Source: Catonia carolina
Lineage: Eukaryota; Arthropoda; Insecta; Hemiptera; Achilidae
NCBI GenBank assembly: GCA_035578175.1
Contig: JAQMRL010000005.1
Coordinates: 54,045,722-54,109,721 of the forward strand
Length of the DNA: 64,000 nucleotides
Direction: 5' to 3'
In this document: piece after piece, positions 43,856 through 56,560 of the stretch
Layout of the letters: each line of letters begins with the position of its first letter
Numbering within the stretch: the stretch's first letter is position 1
Notes under the pieces: generated by a model
Seen by the model: the letters and a program-made list of their open reading frames with translations, nothing else
The model's database searches: none
Told to the model about the DNA's origin: nothing
Program-made: the position numbers and the translations under genes

Positions 43856-44711
43856 ACCTAATCTGTTTTTTTTTATGTATTATTCATCAGTTTAATATGG
43901 TTCCTTAATATGAGGAACTCTAAATTAAGGAAAATTTATTCATTTAAAATTAAGTTCAGATGATGATTCATAGTATCTTTTAAATTATTGAAATGCTATA
44001 AACTGTAGGTGGAGTTAAAAGGAATATTTTTGAAACTATTTTGTACGTAATGTTAACCTAAATTTTATGATAATCACTGCAGTTTCATGTATAGTTTGCT
44101 AAAACTTTTGTCAAACAATAATATCAGTTGTAGAACTATTGTATACGTTCTGTATCGCTACTAAATATTATTATTACCAATTTCAGGAAAAAAGGTACTT
44201 CATATCTCTCTTTGAACTTTTCAGATATGAAGTTAATTATTTATTTAACCTATTTCTTTATTCGTTGGGGAAATATATCTGCAATATTATATTTATTTTT
44301 TATGACAAATAAGTTCAACTTTCATAATATCATATACAATATGTTTTATTATCCGTTTTCTACAAAGTACAATTTGATATTTTATTTGCAGCTTAGATGT
44401 AATTTATATCGTCTACTTAAGTTTTTATTCAAAGTATTTCAAATAACGTTATCGAGTAATTGAATTATCAGTAACACGTTATAATTTTTATTCTTAAGTG
44501 ATTTAGGAAAATTGACCATCACCATTTGTCTTTATAACAAAAATCGATTTTTAAATAAATTTATTTGAGGTTTACCTTTACAAGAGAGCTAAACAGATGA
44601 CAATCATTTCTACAAAAGAGGTTTACAGATAAGCTAAATCGTGCATATGTTTCAATCATCTTATTTCCATAAAATTTAATATAGTATTATCTGTTAATTA
44701 AATTTTAAAAA
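43856..44711. other. AT-rich intergenic DNA
   Basis: An 83-residue plus frame (44212-44463) is Phe/Ile/Tyr-rich and resembles translated AT-rich DNA. Not believed to be a gene. Confidence 0.45.
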
Positions 44712-44965
44712 GGCCGCCTTCGTGACTAAATGGTTATCTTGGTAGAAAGATGGTCCCCGGTTCGAATCGCGGCTAGAGTTTCGCCTGGATGTCCAAACCA
44801 GATGGTAGAAGGGATGTGGGTCGACCGAGGAAGAGGTGGAAACCGGAACAGGCTCAATAGCCTAAACCATGACGGATGATGATGATGATGATGATTTCAT
44901 CGTTACTTAAACCAAAGTAGTCGCTGATAATCGGTGATGCAACTTAAAATTAAAAAATGTTTGTT
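44712..44965 (+). mobile_element. SINE interrupted by a short LINE 3' tail
   Basis: A tRNA-like head with B box 'ggttcgaatcgc' (about 44760) leads to a region translating as 'GRRDVGRPRKRWKPEQ' (44793-44840), the C-terminal signature of many insect LINE reverse transcriptases. This ends in (GAT)n at 44875-44896. After that the SINE tail 'aaagtagtcgctgataatcgg' resumes. Either a truncated LINE landed in the SINE, or the SINE gained a LINE-derived middle. Only one such composite is seen here. Confidence 0.65.
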
Positions 44966-44969
44966 TTAA

Positions 44970-45128
44970 TTGTAGTGGTTAGCGCAATAGCCTACTAAGC
45001 GGAGGTCCCGAGTTCGGGTCCCAGCTAGTGTCTGTAAATTATTACGTGCCAAAAACACATTGTTCCAGTTCCCTAACCCACTCTAGTTGCTAATGACCAA
45101 TGCGACATTAAATAAAACTAAAAATAGA
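44970..45128 (+). mobile_element. tRNA-derived SINE, family of 13125-13310
   Basis: 'tagtggttagcgcaatagcc' (A box region), B box 'gagttcgggtccc', 'agtgtctgtaaatt' and the tail 'agttgctaatgaccaatgcg' align from end to end with 13125-13310. It lies directly behind the composite SINE at 44712-44965. Confidence 0.75.
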
Positions 45129-45722
45129 AATTGAAGTGAAAATTAATTCTTTTACAATTATAATTATTATCTACGTAGTCTCCCAGTTGGCTAAAATAGA
45201 AGGCACTAGAATGCGAGCTGATAAATTTAAAATATTTTCAACAGCTACCATCCGTTCTTTTAAGATTCCTCCTGTGTTTATTCAATAAAACGCTTTGTTT
45301 AGTGAGCTTTTATATCGTTGGACAATACTTTTTAAGTTACCCAATTAGATGAACAAATTATTCTAGTAAACGACTAAGATCGATGCATATAGAACCTCCA
45401 TGGGTAACCATGTTCAAATTAGTGTTTGATTATGTTGAAAATCCAGTAAGACAGTAAAAGAATAGTGAAACCATTTTTCTTATTTCTACAAGGTTATAAA
45501 AATAAAGTTGTCACGAAGATAGGTGACTCAGATAGGTGTGATAATAAATATATTTTTGTATCAAGGCGCGCGTAGCTAAATGCAGTACAATTGCTAACGT
45601 GAGTTCGTAATTCTTTTATATTCAAAAAATGTGGGTGAAACGCATGACGTTCTTTTTCAAATGTAAAATAATGAAAATGTAACCTATATTTAATTATGAT
45701 TAACTATTTAAAATAAAAAATC
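45129..45722. other. Intergenic DNA, nothing recognised
   Basis: No coding or repeat signal identified. Confidence 0.4.
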
Positions 45723-46647
45723 TGGTGTGAAACACTTACACAACTTTCTCTTGCCAATGCAAATAATAAACAATATAACTTAACATTAGTGATAAAATTA
45801 GAAGTAAACCAAAAAATTAACCTCAATAAACACAACCTAATTTTAATTATTAATGAATGATTTAAAATAAAACCCAACCTTAGTTTGGCTTAATAATACG
45901 GGAAATCACTCTTTGACGCTAACCTGTTAGACGGCTCTGTAGAGAAAAATGCTTTAAATAAAAGTTGTAGACCTTTTAATTTCCCATAAATTTAATTATA
46001 TGGACACTTTCTCGTAAAGCGATACTACGGCTGGAATATTAAAAAATACAATTTTACAGATTTTCATGAAAGAAAACAAAATCACTTATTACCGCTAAAC
46101 TAAGCGTTATACCAAGAAATATTGGTAATAAAAGTTGTAGGTTTTTGGATTTTTTACTACTATGATTACAAACTTTTGCCCTAAAATGCATATTAAAGCC
46201 GCAATCTTAAAAAACTTTTTACGAGAGCACAGCCTCCCCAAGAATTTCAGCAGACATGATGCCTACCCTATCTTGTAGAGCAAAAGAAATATTTTAAAAT
46301 GTCTTAGGAGCCGTTTTTTCAGAAAATTTAAAAAAAGTGAAAAATTACACGAATAAACTACTTAATCCGGTTAACCGATTTTGATGAAAATGTTCATATC
46401 GGGTCCTCTAGTAGTACCTAACGTAAGTTTCAAGTTTCATCTTCGTACAATGTTCAGTTCTTGAGATATTTTGTTTACACATACGCGTTCGCGCGCGCTC
46501 ACGACTTAGAACAATCGCTATTTACATGTTTTTCTTTTTGGATTTGGGGGTCTGAAAACGTGAATATCCGGTGAAAACTCGATTTCGAAAATTGACATGA
46601 AAATAATACTTTCCTTCCTATATTTTCATATAGGCAAGAGAAAGTAA
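45723..46647 (-). mobile_element. Repeat T, copy 2 (about 925 bp, uninterrupted)
   Basis: It begins (plus view) 'tggtgtgaaacacttacac' and 'aactttctcttgcc' and ends 'ggcaagagaaagt'. The interior matches T copy 1, including 'aaagccgcaatcttaaaa', 'gaatttcagcagacatg' (the uninterrupted version of the site hit by the SINE in copy 1) and 'ccggttaaccgattttgatg'. It gives the best estimate of full length. No frame over 60 codons. Confidence 0.75.
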
Positions 46648-46649
46648 AA

Positions 46650-46695
46650 ACGACCTAATTTTAATCATGTGAGTGTCATTCACAAAAATAAATAT
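46650..46695 (-). mobile_element. Extra repeat T segment abutting copy 2
   Basis: 'gacctaattttaatcatgtg' and 'agtgtcattcac' are the reverse complement of the T interior at 20385-20415 and 32545-32570. Either T really starts with this block, or a second truncated T adjoins copy 2 in the same orientation. Confidence 0.5.
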
Positions 46696-48692
46696 TAACC
46701 TCTGTGGGACTTCAAAAATTTTATAAACCGCAAATGGTAAAGAATATTCTGGAATAAATAACAATAAACACAACAGGATACTAGAAAATCAACAAGGAAA
46801 TTGAAAGGAAACACTAGTCCTAAAATCAAATAAATTGCAACTGCAAAACTTCATACAATAGCCGCTTCCATTGTCCCACTTATTAAGATGTGTCACAATG
46901 TACTATTACAATCTTAAATTTTTCAATATTTATCAGCTGGAATTTAAAACCGTAACTAAAAGCTAACAGAAACATTTCAAACCATTGTAATTAAATTAAA
47001 ATGTATGTGCAAAAACAATATTAATTCTTTAGTTCGGTAAACTCTTAAAAAACTAAATTATATTTTAATTTTTTAAATAAAATTTTCTTGTTTAAAAGTA
47101 CACAAACATTGTTCAGCATTTTCTGTTAGCTTCAGTTAATTATGTTTAAAAATTTAACGAGAGAACTGACCCAGTTTAGTTAATTTAATGAAATTTAATT
47201 AATTTTTCAATTCACTTTAAATATTTTACTGATATTTAAAAAGAAAATAACCAAGTGTATTTTATAAATTTAAAATTTTGTGTGGTTAATTAATTCGTCT
47301 ACTATTTTGTTTTTGTTTTTATCGTACAGTAGTGTAACGTAGATTTAGGTTGGTATATGTGGAATAGTATAACAAACAATATTACTTGAAATTGGTTGAG
47401 AATCCGGTATCTGCTTGGTTCCGCATGCACTGTTACCATCAGTTATGCAGCCCTTTTGTCGTATTATTAGTAAGAGTGGGACGAGGGCAAAGTAGTCTTT
47501 TAACTCCAATTTAAATTTTCTGCACGGTTAAATGCGATCATTAAATCCACTACCTCATCAAACCACTGTTCTCCTCAGCCTCCCCATTTTATTTCCCACA
47601 CAACAGTTTTCTCTGTACCATGAACGTCCCGTGAAAGCTACCTATCAACTGTTACGTTTCAAAATGCTTTCTGATTTTCTGTTTCACAAAACTCGTTTCA
47701 ATTCAGCTCAAATAAATACTGTACAGTATCCTTTCTAAAAATCTTTACCACCCATTCACCTTTCTGACAAACTTTCTACCTCACTCTCCTTTCGATTTTC
47801 CTCTTTTATATTGAAAGGTAAAAAGGGTTTAAAGAGTTTTAAATGGTTATTTCCTTTAATCTGTTACTTTAAATTTATAATTCCTTTCTAATTCTTTCTC
47901 TTTTCATTTCATTTATTTATTTTTTTACTTAAATATTTTAATAGGCTACTTACATACAGTTTTTAAAATAATGTGAATATTTTTAATATTTCTTTTGTTA
48001 CTTAATAATTAGTCTAATATTAAAATTCTAAGTAATAACTTACGAAAGTAATTATTTCCGATTCATTTAATTTTTCTGTTCCACTTCAGTTTCAGTTATT
48101 TTATTTAAAATTTTTACTTTATAAAATTGGTTTTACTCTTTCAATAATATGTAAATAAAAGTTAATGAATTCAATAAAAAATTCATATTAATAATTTATC
48201 TAAAAGTAAATTCAGTTCGTTTCTTTAATATTTTATAATATATTCTGTAAAATTAGCAACCAACTTTTAAATGTGTAATTTCGAAATTTCACGAAGAGGA
48301 ATTCATTTTACACTACATTAAAAAATAGTTACATACATTGAATATGTTATTTTTTGCGGAATAATTAGTTCACAAAGAAGATCAAAGAGAAATTTCACTG
48401 ATAGGTCAATTTTTGGGGATTTTCTTGATGATTTGTAGATTGAATTGCACATTCTTTCAGTAAATGAGTCAGGGAACAGCTTGACAAGTCACGAGATATA
48501 AGCAATAGAAAAAACTTATACAGGAGAATAACTTGACAAGTCCATATGAAACATGAGAAAAGAGGACAAGTCCTTTAAAAGTATTGTAGTTTTGTGTCTT
48601 GTTGGCTAATCTGCTCCCACCTGATTTACTCAGCTAATTAAAAAACTTTTTTTAAAGATTATGCTGTACACTAACGAGAAAACGTGCTCTAC
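46696..48692. other. AT-rich intergenic DNA
   Basis: A 68-residue frame at 47532-47738 has no known motif. Nothing else recognised. Confidence 0.45.
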
Positions 48693-48960
48693 AACAACGG
48701 CCGGCCCGTTGGCGTAGTGGTTTGCGCAACTGGCTTCTACGCCAGGGTTTAGAGTTCGATTCCCGGTCAGGTCTGGCGTTTTTCATCACTCATCTTTATC
48801 TATCAAAACATCTAGCAAAGTTTAGTTGTTAGCTGTTCTAGGCATAAAAAAGCTTGCGAGTTTGATTCCCGGTAGGTCTGGGCTGAGGTTTTCTCTGCAA
48901 TTTGCCGATAACTTCCCAACGTTAGCCAATCTTACGGTGGAAATACCTGAACAGTAATAT
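48693..48960 (+). mobile_element. tRNA-derived SINE, possibly dimeric
   Basis: The head 'ggcccgttggcgtagtggtt' plus 'gcgcaactggcttc', with B box 'gttcgattcccggtcagg' at about 48755, is a well-kept Pol III promoter. A second B box-like block 'gtttgattcccggtagg' follows about 100 bases later (near 48860), suggesting a dimer or a nested copy. The head matches the minus-strand fragment at 26640-26722. Confidence 0.75.
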
Positions 48961-51900
48961 TGTTCACAGTATTGATATGCGTATCGGTAAACTGTTTGTT
49001 TATCATTTCCCAGAAAATATAAAAAACTCGTATTTATCTACTATTATTATTATTTCAAGGAAAGTAATTCATTCATTATAACCTAATTCCATTTTTGTTA
49101 TGTCCAACTTCACAATGTGTTAATTATACATAAACCAACCGAAATTTATATTTTCGTACCGAATCTTTCTGTTCGAAAGTTATTATTACCGGATTCCTAT
49201 TACCGAATTTTTGTTACAACCGATTCATTATAAACAATTTTTTTTGGATTATTATTACCGGGTTTTATTTACAACCGACTTCTTTTCAACCGAATTTTAT
49301 TTTACATACAACAACAATACTAGTTAACACATGTATGTGCCATAGTATTAATCATAAAGTTTGTAATTTAATAATGACAGACTTTAAAAGTGTTTATAAA
49401 CTTTCCTGAAAAATAATGAAAATTTGGCTTACCCTGCTCTTCCTCTCTGGTTTCTGTCAGTAGTTTTAACGTCAAACTTTAATATGGTACAGTAGAATAA
49501 AAAATTCAATCTTCAATCTGACTGACAAAGAAATAAACTGTATATTATTGTACAAAATAGTGGAATGAGATTCAAACATGTTTGCAATCGTCGAGTGAAA
49601 TAACATAATAAACCTTAATACATTCTCGATCGAAAAAAGAAAAATTCTCTACTTGCTTTGAGACTGCTTACCATCTCGTTCAATTGTTGATGAATTTCAG
49701 TCCTCAAAAATTTTTATTTACAAATTTGTTTGTTAAACTCAGAGATTGAGGTTTTGTTACATATATTTTAATGTAATGTAAATTTTCTAAAACGATATAA
49801 GGTTATTGAATAATAACATTCAGTAACGTAAAGAATGTAGGACGTAAATGAATTCATAATATTTAATTTTTCCCGTTATATAACGTTACATTTCAAACAT
49901 TAGCTAATGTAAAAAGTTTGCTTTTTAATCAGATCTTCAACGTAATGCGGCAAAGTGAAGCTTGTATTAACATTGGTCCTAGAAACGTAGTTTTACAACT
50001 TATTCTCGTATCTATAATATATTTAGTACAATTCGGACATAATAACACCCATCATATTTTGCTATTAAAATAACAAACACTGGACCAACGTTCTCCTTAT
50101 TTAAAATTTGTTTAGAATCAAATACATTTACCACTAATCTCCAAATAACTTCTGTCAACTTGAGATAGTATTATGTTTTTTAGATCGGATCGTGTTTTAT
50201 GTAAAAATATTTTAATTATAATCCTTCTGTATCAATTTTGTCCCTAAAATGTCTATAGACAACTTCTTACCAACTGAGTTAAAAAAACCTTATTTATTTT
50301 CATTGTGGGGAACGGTAAGCACGTCAAATCTTAACATTTTAGTACGTTTCCATATTATATCATGACTTACATTTGTTAAAACTGTTACCTAAAGAAGATA
50401 TTTCATTACAACAAACAGATTACATTACAAATTACGTCACAAACAGAAGCTAAACCGTCATTGTATGTATCTGGCTCTTAATTTGTTAAATAATCAAGTT
50501 ATCAAAGACTTAAAAAATTTAGATTTTAAATATCGTGTTATTTACGAAAACAGTATGATTTATGTATAAGGTTTTAATTTCGTTCTTTATGATTTTTTAT
50601 TTAAGATTAGTGTTATTTAAAATTTATATTTCACAATTTTTTATTAGTTGAATCAGATTCAATCTGATTCTATTAATGCGAGTTCATGTTGTTAGCAAAA
50701 TGACTTCTTGTTCTTATATTTTAAAGAACAGATTGTAATATCACAGGTTTGTTTATAAAAGAAAATCATGTAGGTACTTTACATTTATATTTTATTACTG
50801 TCGAAGAAAAATGCTTGTTGGTAAAATTATAACGTTTATTACTATTTCAGAATGGTCGACAACACTAATTTCATTTATTGTCCAATATTAACTAACTCAC
50901 TACAAAGGCGTCAATTATTTTTATATCTGCGGTCTGATAGTTAATCAAGACTCTTCGAACAATTTTTCCTTCTTCCTGGAATGTGGTAGAAGGAATAAAA
51001 ATAAAAACAAACGTTTTACTAATTTTTATTTCCAAGAATTTCTATTCAAAATATTTCATTTATTGCAATCTATTATCCGTGTTCAATACGCTTCACCTCA
51101 TACAATAAACAATTTCTATAATAATAAAAAGTTTTTCCCTTAACTAATTCTAGAATAACATTGTTATAATTTTGCAATAGTTTCTTATGTAAATACTTCT
51201 GTTTTTTTTTTTACAATTAAAGTACTGTAATATGAAAACTACGTATTATACATTACTAATTGCGTTGAAAAATACATTTATTAATATTATGTCTTGAAAA
51301 GGAAGAAAGCACTTATAATATCTTTTAATTAAATTTATTCGTTTTTAGTATTTAAATAAAAGCACCTGCAGAGGAAAATATTAACTACCAGTATTAAACT
51401 TTCATTTCAAAAGAAAAGCTGATCGTCATTTCCATTACAATAGAAATGATAATAATAACGTTTTAAAATCGGAACTCAATCTTTGTACATGTAATACATG
51501 TATAACTATTCAGAAATTATTTTAATAGCTTTAGCTTTGCATTAATGAGAGTGTAATTATGACGCTTTTTGTAATGCAGTCTATTTGAAATGACCTAGTA
51601 AATGACCCTGAAGAAATTTGTATGGATAGAAGAAGTTCCCCTTAGAAGAAGGGTATAATGTTGAGAGCAGAACATTAAGGAAGATCTCACTTTGCACTGA
51701 ACAGACAAGGAAAGTGGTTTGGGTACAAAGAAAGAGAATGGGTGTACTGATTTCATCTAATATCTACAGCCATTATCATCGCCAATTCATTTTTATGGAA
51801 ATTATTTTATATATAATAAAAAATCCGTTATGTTCTTAAGCCTATCATTTAGTTTTTGATCGAATTTAGATTCTCAATGTTGTAAAATATAAAAGAATAT

Positions 51901-52040
51901 TCTTTGTAGATCCATACACTTTTATACTAAAATATTGTCATTGAAATCGTAAGAAAAACCTACAGAAACATTCTAATATATGCATTTGAAAAATAATATT
52001 TCTTTTTACAAAATTGATATTGATATAGTCTTCTAATATA
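48961..52040. other. AT-rich intergenic DNA with a degenerate tandem at 49175-49305
   Basis: Two to three loose units of 'attattaccgg...ttacaaccga' lie at 49175-49305. The rest, about 2.7 kb, has no frame over 60 codons and no recognised repeat. Confidence 0.45.
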
Positions 52041-52604
52041 GTGCGCACCACGAAAGAAGTCCGTTGTGTTTGAAGAGCTCTTATCTTAAAAACAACCCAA
52101 CAGAAAACTTTGAACGCTACACCAATTTAAAGCCTCTTCGTTCCTGCGTTAATTGATTTGACTTAAATTATTTTATTTTTAAATAATCCGGAGATCCACC
52201 AATTTACGCATAAAAAGTACCCAGCTTTTTGCCGATTATCTATAAATGTGCTTTTTAAACGTCTGTTACTCCGTCCAGGCTTTACATTAAAAAACGGCGT
52301 TTAAGTATGTTGAAGACCATATTTTTCTCTATAATTTAAATATTTCAAAAGTAAAATCCAATGTTCCGTTTTAGTAGGTCGGCCATTTTTTAAAAAATGC
52401 TATTTTGGCTCTACTTAAAGATAGGGAAATGATTTGCGGACTGAACCAGGCATTTTCATAACAGTATTTTATCAAGAATAGCATTTTCCAAATATAGTGG
52501 CAAATAATACGGAAACATATTTGGTGTAGCGTTCAAATTTTTTCGTTTGGTTGTTTTTGAGTTAGAGCTCTTCAAAAACAACGGACTTCTTTGGTGGCGC
52601 GCAC
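52041..52604. mobile_element. TA-flanked MITE with ~85-bp terminal inverted repeats
   Basis: The left end 'gtgcgcaccacgaaagaagt' and right end (inverted) 'gtgcgcgccaccaaagaagt' continue to match for about 85 bases ('ccgttgt', 'tgaagagctct', 'gaacgctacacca'). TA dinucleotides flank both sides (52039-52040, 52605-52606). The 564-bp element has no coding potential. TA target and long ends suggest mobilisation by a Tc1/mariner-superfamily transposase not present in the window. Confidence 0.8.
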
Positions 52605-53002
52605 TATAAGAAAATTTTTAATTTTAAAACCATCAAATTTTTGCACAAAACCGAGAGTAATTTTTATATTTTAATTTATAATAGAATTCAGCTACGATCA
52701 GTTCTTTACACAAAAGTAAATAGGGCCTAGATGTTTTACAAATTTAATTAACTAAAAAAGTTTTAAAGGAGATATTTTCTTCTGATATAAACCGCTCTTA
52801 AATTTGTTCATTCATCATTAATAACAAATCATCGTCTTCTTTATCCCCTTCCATGTTTTCTCGAGTTTGGTCTAACTCAATTCTTTTTCATCTTTTTATA
52901 TCGCTAAGCTACGTCTCCTCCATTGTTCTCTTGGCGTCGCATCTTTTTCTTAAATCATCCATAACTGAACCCATCCGCTTCAAAACTTCTTCCAATAGTT
53001 CA

Positions 53003-53056
53003 ATTCCTGACCAGGAATCGAACCCATTATAAAAAATCAATTGCGTTGACCATCTA
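53003..53056 (-). mobile_element. SINE head fragment (tRNA-like)
   Basis: On the minus strand 'gtagatggtcaacgcaatt' and 'tgggttcgattcctggtcagg' resemble A and B boxes of the tRNA-derived SINEs. No tail is recognisable. Confidence 0.5.
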
Positions 53057-53369
53057 CAAAAAATAAATTTTGAGGTGAGACTGTCGATGGTTTTGACTGA
53101 AAATTTCGATTTTCTGGTTTTTATGTTTTTCAGTACTTCAGGCCAGATCTACCAGAAAGGCATTAAATTACGTAAAAAAATTATTTTAATGAAAAAATTA
53201 AGTATTTAGCAGGTTTACCGAGCAAAATTATCATAATACCAAGAACGAATATTTTTCGTAATTTTATACTTCTCGTTTTAGTGTAAAAGGAATTTCAGTT
53301 TGTTTAAAATATCTGCATACTGTTTTTAATATTCTCAAAACTGTTGGTTGAGGTTTCCTAACCTGATGT

Positions 53370-53438
53370 GAAGCAAATGGATGAAAAGCTGATGGGAAGC
53401 AAATTGATGAAAAGCTGATGGGAAGAAGAAGCTGATGG
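53370..53438. repeat. 26-bp tandem repeat, about 2.6 units
   Basis: Two 26-base units 'gaagcaaatggatgaaaagc...tgatgg', differing at one base, are followed by a partial third 'gaagaagaagctgatgg'. An 89-residue minus frame passes through it and is not supported otherwise. Confidence 0.85.
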
Positions 53439-54983
53439 GAAATTTGCATGTTTGTGTACATTTTGTTTTTGATTTGTACCTTTTTGTTTTTTGTCTGTTC
53501 CCGGAAATTTAGATTTTCAACATTTAGGTACATTTTTCTCGGAAACCATTAAACCTACCAAGTAGAAATTTTTACCAGTTATTCTTCTTGTACATGCACA
53601 TACAGTGGAATTTTTATTACTTCCTCAGATACTCCTAAAATTAGTAATATGCTAAAACACGTAGAAATAAATTTTTAAAAATTGTACGCTATTCGTTATT
53701 TTATTTTTAATTTTATGGTCCTACAGATTAAATTGAAGAAATGTATCTAGAAAACCCCAACACCGATAAGTGTGTAAAGTTTTATTTTCTTATCTTTAAC
53801 CAATCCTATGAAAAATTTACCTAAAAATTGCAAATTTAACAATGGCGGGATATAAAGTACGGTCTCACCTTAAATAAGAAGTTGCTAAACGATTGGGCCA
53901 GACGATGTACCTGATAAGTTGTCCGGCATGCACAATAGAGATATAATTTTGAAAAAGAATATTTGTTTTAACAACCAAAGCTTCCACTTATTTCCCAACA
54001 GATATCAGCTGCGCCATCTCAGAACGTTAAAAACAGTAAAAATTGAGAAATTATCTATAAAAGTCGTTGATTGAAAAAGAACAAACCTTGAACTGACAAT
54101 ACGTAAAGTCCACTGGCTAGTTGAAAAAGTTCATGGAAATATGGAATTCAAATATGGAAACAGATAGCACTTCAAATAAAAACATTTATTTAAAGTATCC
54201 TATAAAAATCTTTGTGGTAAGTTCAACAAATTCCATCATTGCTATAATCAGAAACGCCTACATCTATTCTAAGCTTAACATTGACATTATCAAACAAGTA
54301 ATATTTAAATTCATTTCTAATTATAAAGAGAGACTCATCCATCATTCTGATTTCTGGTTTTAAATCTTTTCAACAATATTGATAACTGTTTTACAAGATT
54401 GAAAGACTTTATTGGATAGAAAAGATTGAAAGGTTTATTGGTTTTAAGTTATAGATTTTAACGAACAATGTTGTTGGTTTCAAATTTTTCTTTTCCTATG
54501 TAATGGTACAACAGTAATATTTTCATCAACCGGTGAAATTAAGCTCATAAGTGAACATTATAAATTATTGTTATGGTTTAATTTAATATAAACAGATTTT
54601 TATATTGCTGATTTGAAAAAAATGTTTATGCTGTTTTCCATAAAAAAGGATTGTGTTGTTATTTCGCATCCTAGTGGGTCGGAAAATATGTTACGGAAAT
54701 AAATAGAAGAGCAGTTAGGAACTGGGGAACGTGAAAAGAGTGACTTAGAACAGGGGGAGACTTAGGATACTTCGAAGCTATAAGGAACATAAGTAGTGAA
54801 GACAAAGAAAAAAGAAGAAAATTTTAAGGAGTAACTTACCCTTAATTTTAGGGTTTTATGCCTATCTTCAATAGCTACGAGGGTTGGTGTAAAAACCTTA
54901 GCTTCCAAAAATCTAACCAGAGAGTATGGTTTGCTGTAGGACGAACAACACATGTACCAAAACAGAGTTATGGTGAAGAAGGT

Positions 54984-55011
54984 AGAGAGAGAGAGAGAGA
55001 GAGAGAGAGAA
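54984..55011. repeat. (GA)n microsatellite
   Basis: About 14 uninterrupted AG units. Confidence 0.9.
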
Positions 55012-55391
55012 AGTAATTTATTGATTAATGACGTCACACTTACTTCACATAATGTTTTTCAATGAAAAGAGTACGAGTCACATCTTAATATTAATGATCG
55101 ATTACTTATAACTTAATCTTCAGTTTCTCAATTCATACGTTTAAGTTACTAACGTATTAAATTCAGAAAGACACAAAACAATCAAAATACATTAGATGAT
55201 AATTATTATTTCAGTTCTTTGTTTTCTCTCATAAACTTTGATAATAAAAATTGTTGTTTTAATTAAACAAATATGGTTTTTCATAACGAAAATATATTTT
55301 TCTGCTTATGTTGACATTGTTGTTTTTTTCGGTATTGAAAAAACAATATATTACATATGTATTGTCATCACGCAGACCATAAACAAAATTA

Positions 55392-55395
<4 letters not shown>

Positions 55396-55431
<36 letters not shown>
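55396..55431. repeat. Poly-T run (36 bases)
   Basis: It could be the A tail of a minus-strand retroposon, as for the SINEs near 19.7 kb, but the sequence to its right does not match any SINE body seen here. Confidence 0.85.
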
Positions 55432-55839
55432 CTGGTGCAATTACTTATCTTAATAGCTTATCCATACCGCCATCCATAAACTAAATTGAAACAAAAGTTC
55501 TCCTAAACATATTTTAATTGAAGGGGTCAGCAGAAGAAAGTGCTAACCCACAAAATTACCAGCATGAATTTTCTGAAATATTCTGTAAAAATAAAATAAA
55601 AAAAACAAACGTTTAACAAAAAATTCAAAAACATGATTTGTAGGTTTCAGGAAACTTATAAACAGACTTTGCAAAAGATAATGCTGATGCGGGTTAGCAC
55701 TGTCTTCTCCTGACCCCTTCAACTTTACTGCGTATCGAAAAATGTATAGTACAATTTTTGTGCCCCTTCCAAAGTACTTCAAGATCATGTAGCTAAAGTT
55801 GACCTTAACCCGTCAGATTGCTGAGAAAACTGAAAAACC

Positions 55840-55995
55840 TCAAACGTGGTACCTTCAAACTTCAAATTTATAAATTCAGACCTTAGTACTTCAAACATTA
55901 ACCTAAAACTTTCAAACCTTTAAACTTCAAAACCTTCATTTTTCAAATTTTGAAACGTCAAACATCATCTTTAAACTTTCAAATCTTCAAACTTC
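55840..55995. repeat. Degenerate CTTCAAAC-type tandem tract
   Basis: 'cttcaaac', 'actttcaaac' and 'ccttcaaac' recur about every 10-20 bases for 150 bases, with heavy decay. Confidence 0.6.
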
Positions 55996-56239
55996 GCATT
56001 ATTTTTATCCATCCAACCTAAGTGTCCGAATTTTACCTTATGGCAAAGTGCGGGCGCGTAGCATACGCACTTTCATGGTTTTGATCTATTTACGAATTTT
56101 GATCCACCTCCCGCACTGATGAAATTCACGAAAGTGGCGTGAGACGCCATTGGAGTAGCGAGTTCTAATTTTACAGCTGTTATTTACGGAACAAATTGAA
56201 ACAGTTTCACAAAATTTCAACAATTTAATTAGAACAAAA

Positions 56240-56560
56240 AATTTAAACAATGTAATCCAATCGTGGTGGATAGCAGGCCACTCCAACGTAGAAATCTTGC
56301 AGAAGTTTTAATCTAAATGTCTCAGAGCAATCGCAATGTCCCCTTGGAATATAACAAACAACATACAACACAGAGATTTGTACATTTCTACAATGAAACA
56401 AGAAATTTGCACACTCAGTACAAAATACCAAAAAACTTGAATCACATAGAAATCATCTTCATTCCACTTTTCGAATGACACTCGCCAACTGAAACGAAGA
56501 AAACCCACAACAAGATTGAAAGATGAAGGATTCAAACTTATTTTAAAATGAAAATACAAC
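56240..56560 (+). pseudogene. Jockey-like LINE ORF2 C-terminal fragment
   Basis: Plus-strand frames give 'NVEILQKF*SKCLRAIAMS', 'PWNITNNIQHRDLYISTMKQ', 'EICTLSTKYQK' and, after a frameshift, 'NDTRQLKRRKPTT', the canonical jockey tail order. A longer 103-residue open frame on the opposite strand is a shadow of this region. Confidence 0.75.

Larger units (their letters stand above)
53439..56239. other. Intergenic DNA with simple repeats
   Basis: Contains a GA microsatellite (54984-55011), a 36-base T run (55396-55431) and a CTTCAAA-rich stretch (55840-55995). An 80-residue frame at 54121 and a 91-residue minus frame at 54762-55037 (overlapping the GA repeat) show no known motif. Confidence 0.45.

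Noticed and set aside
43500..44463. 83-residue hydrophobic frame near 44212
   Set aside because: Composition (Phe, Ile, Tyr, Asn) is what AT-rich DNA gives by chance; no membrane-protein family recognised.
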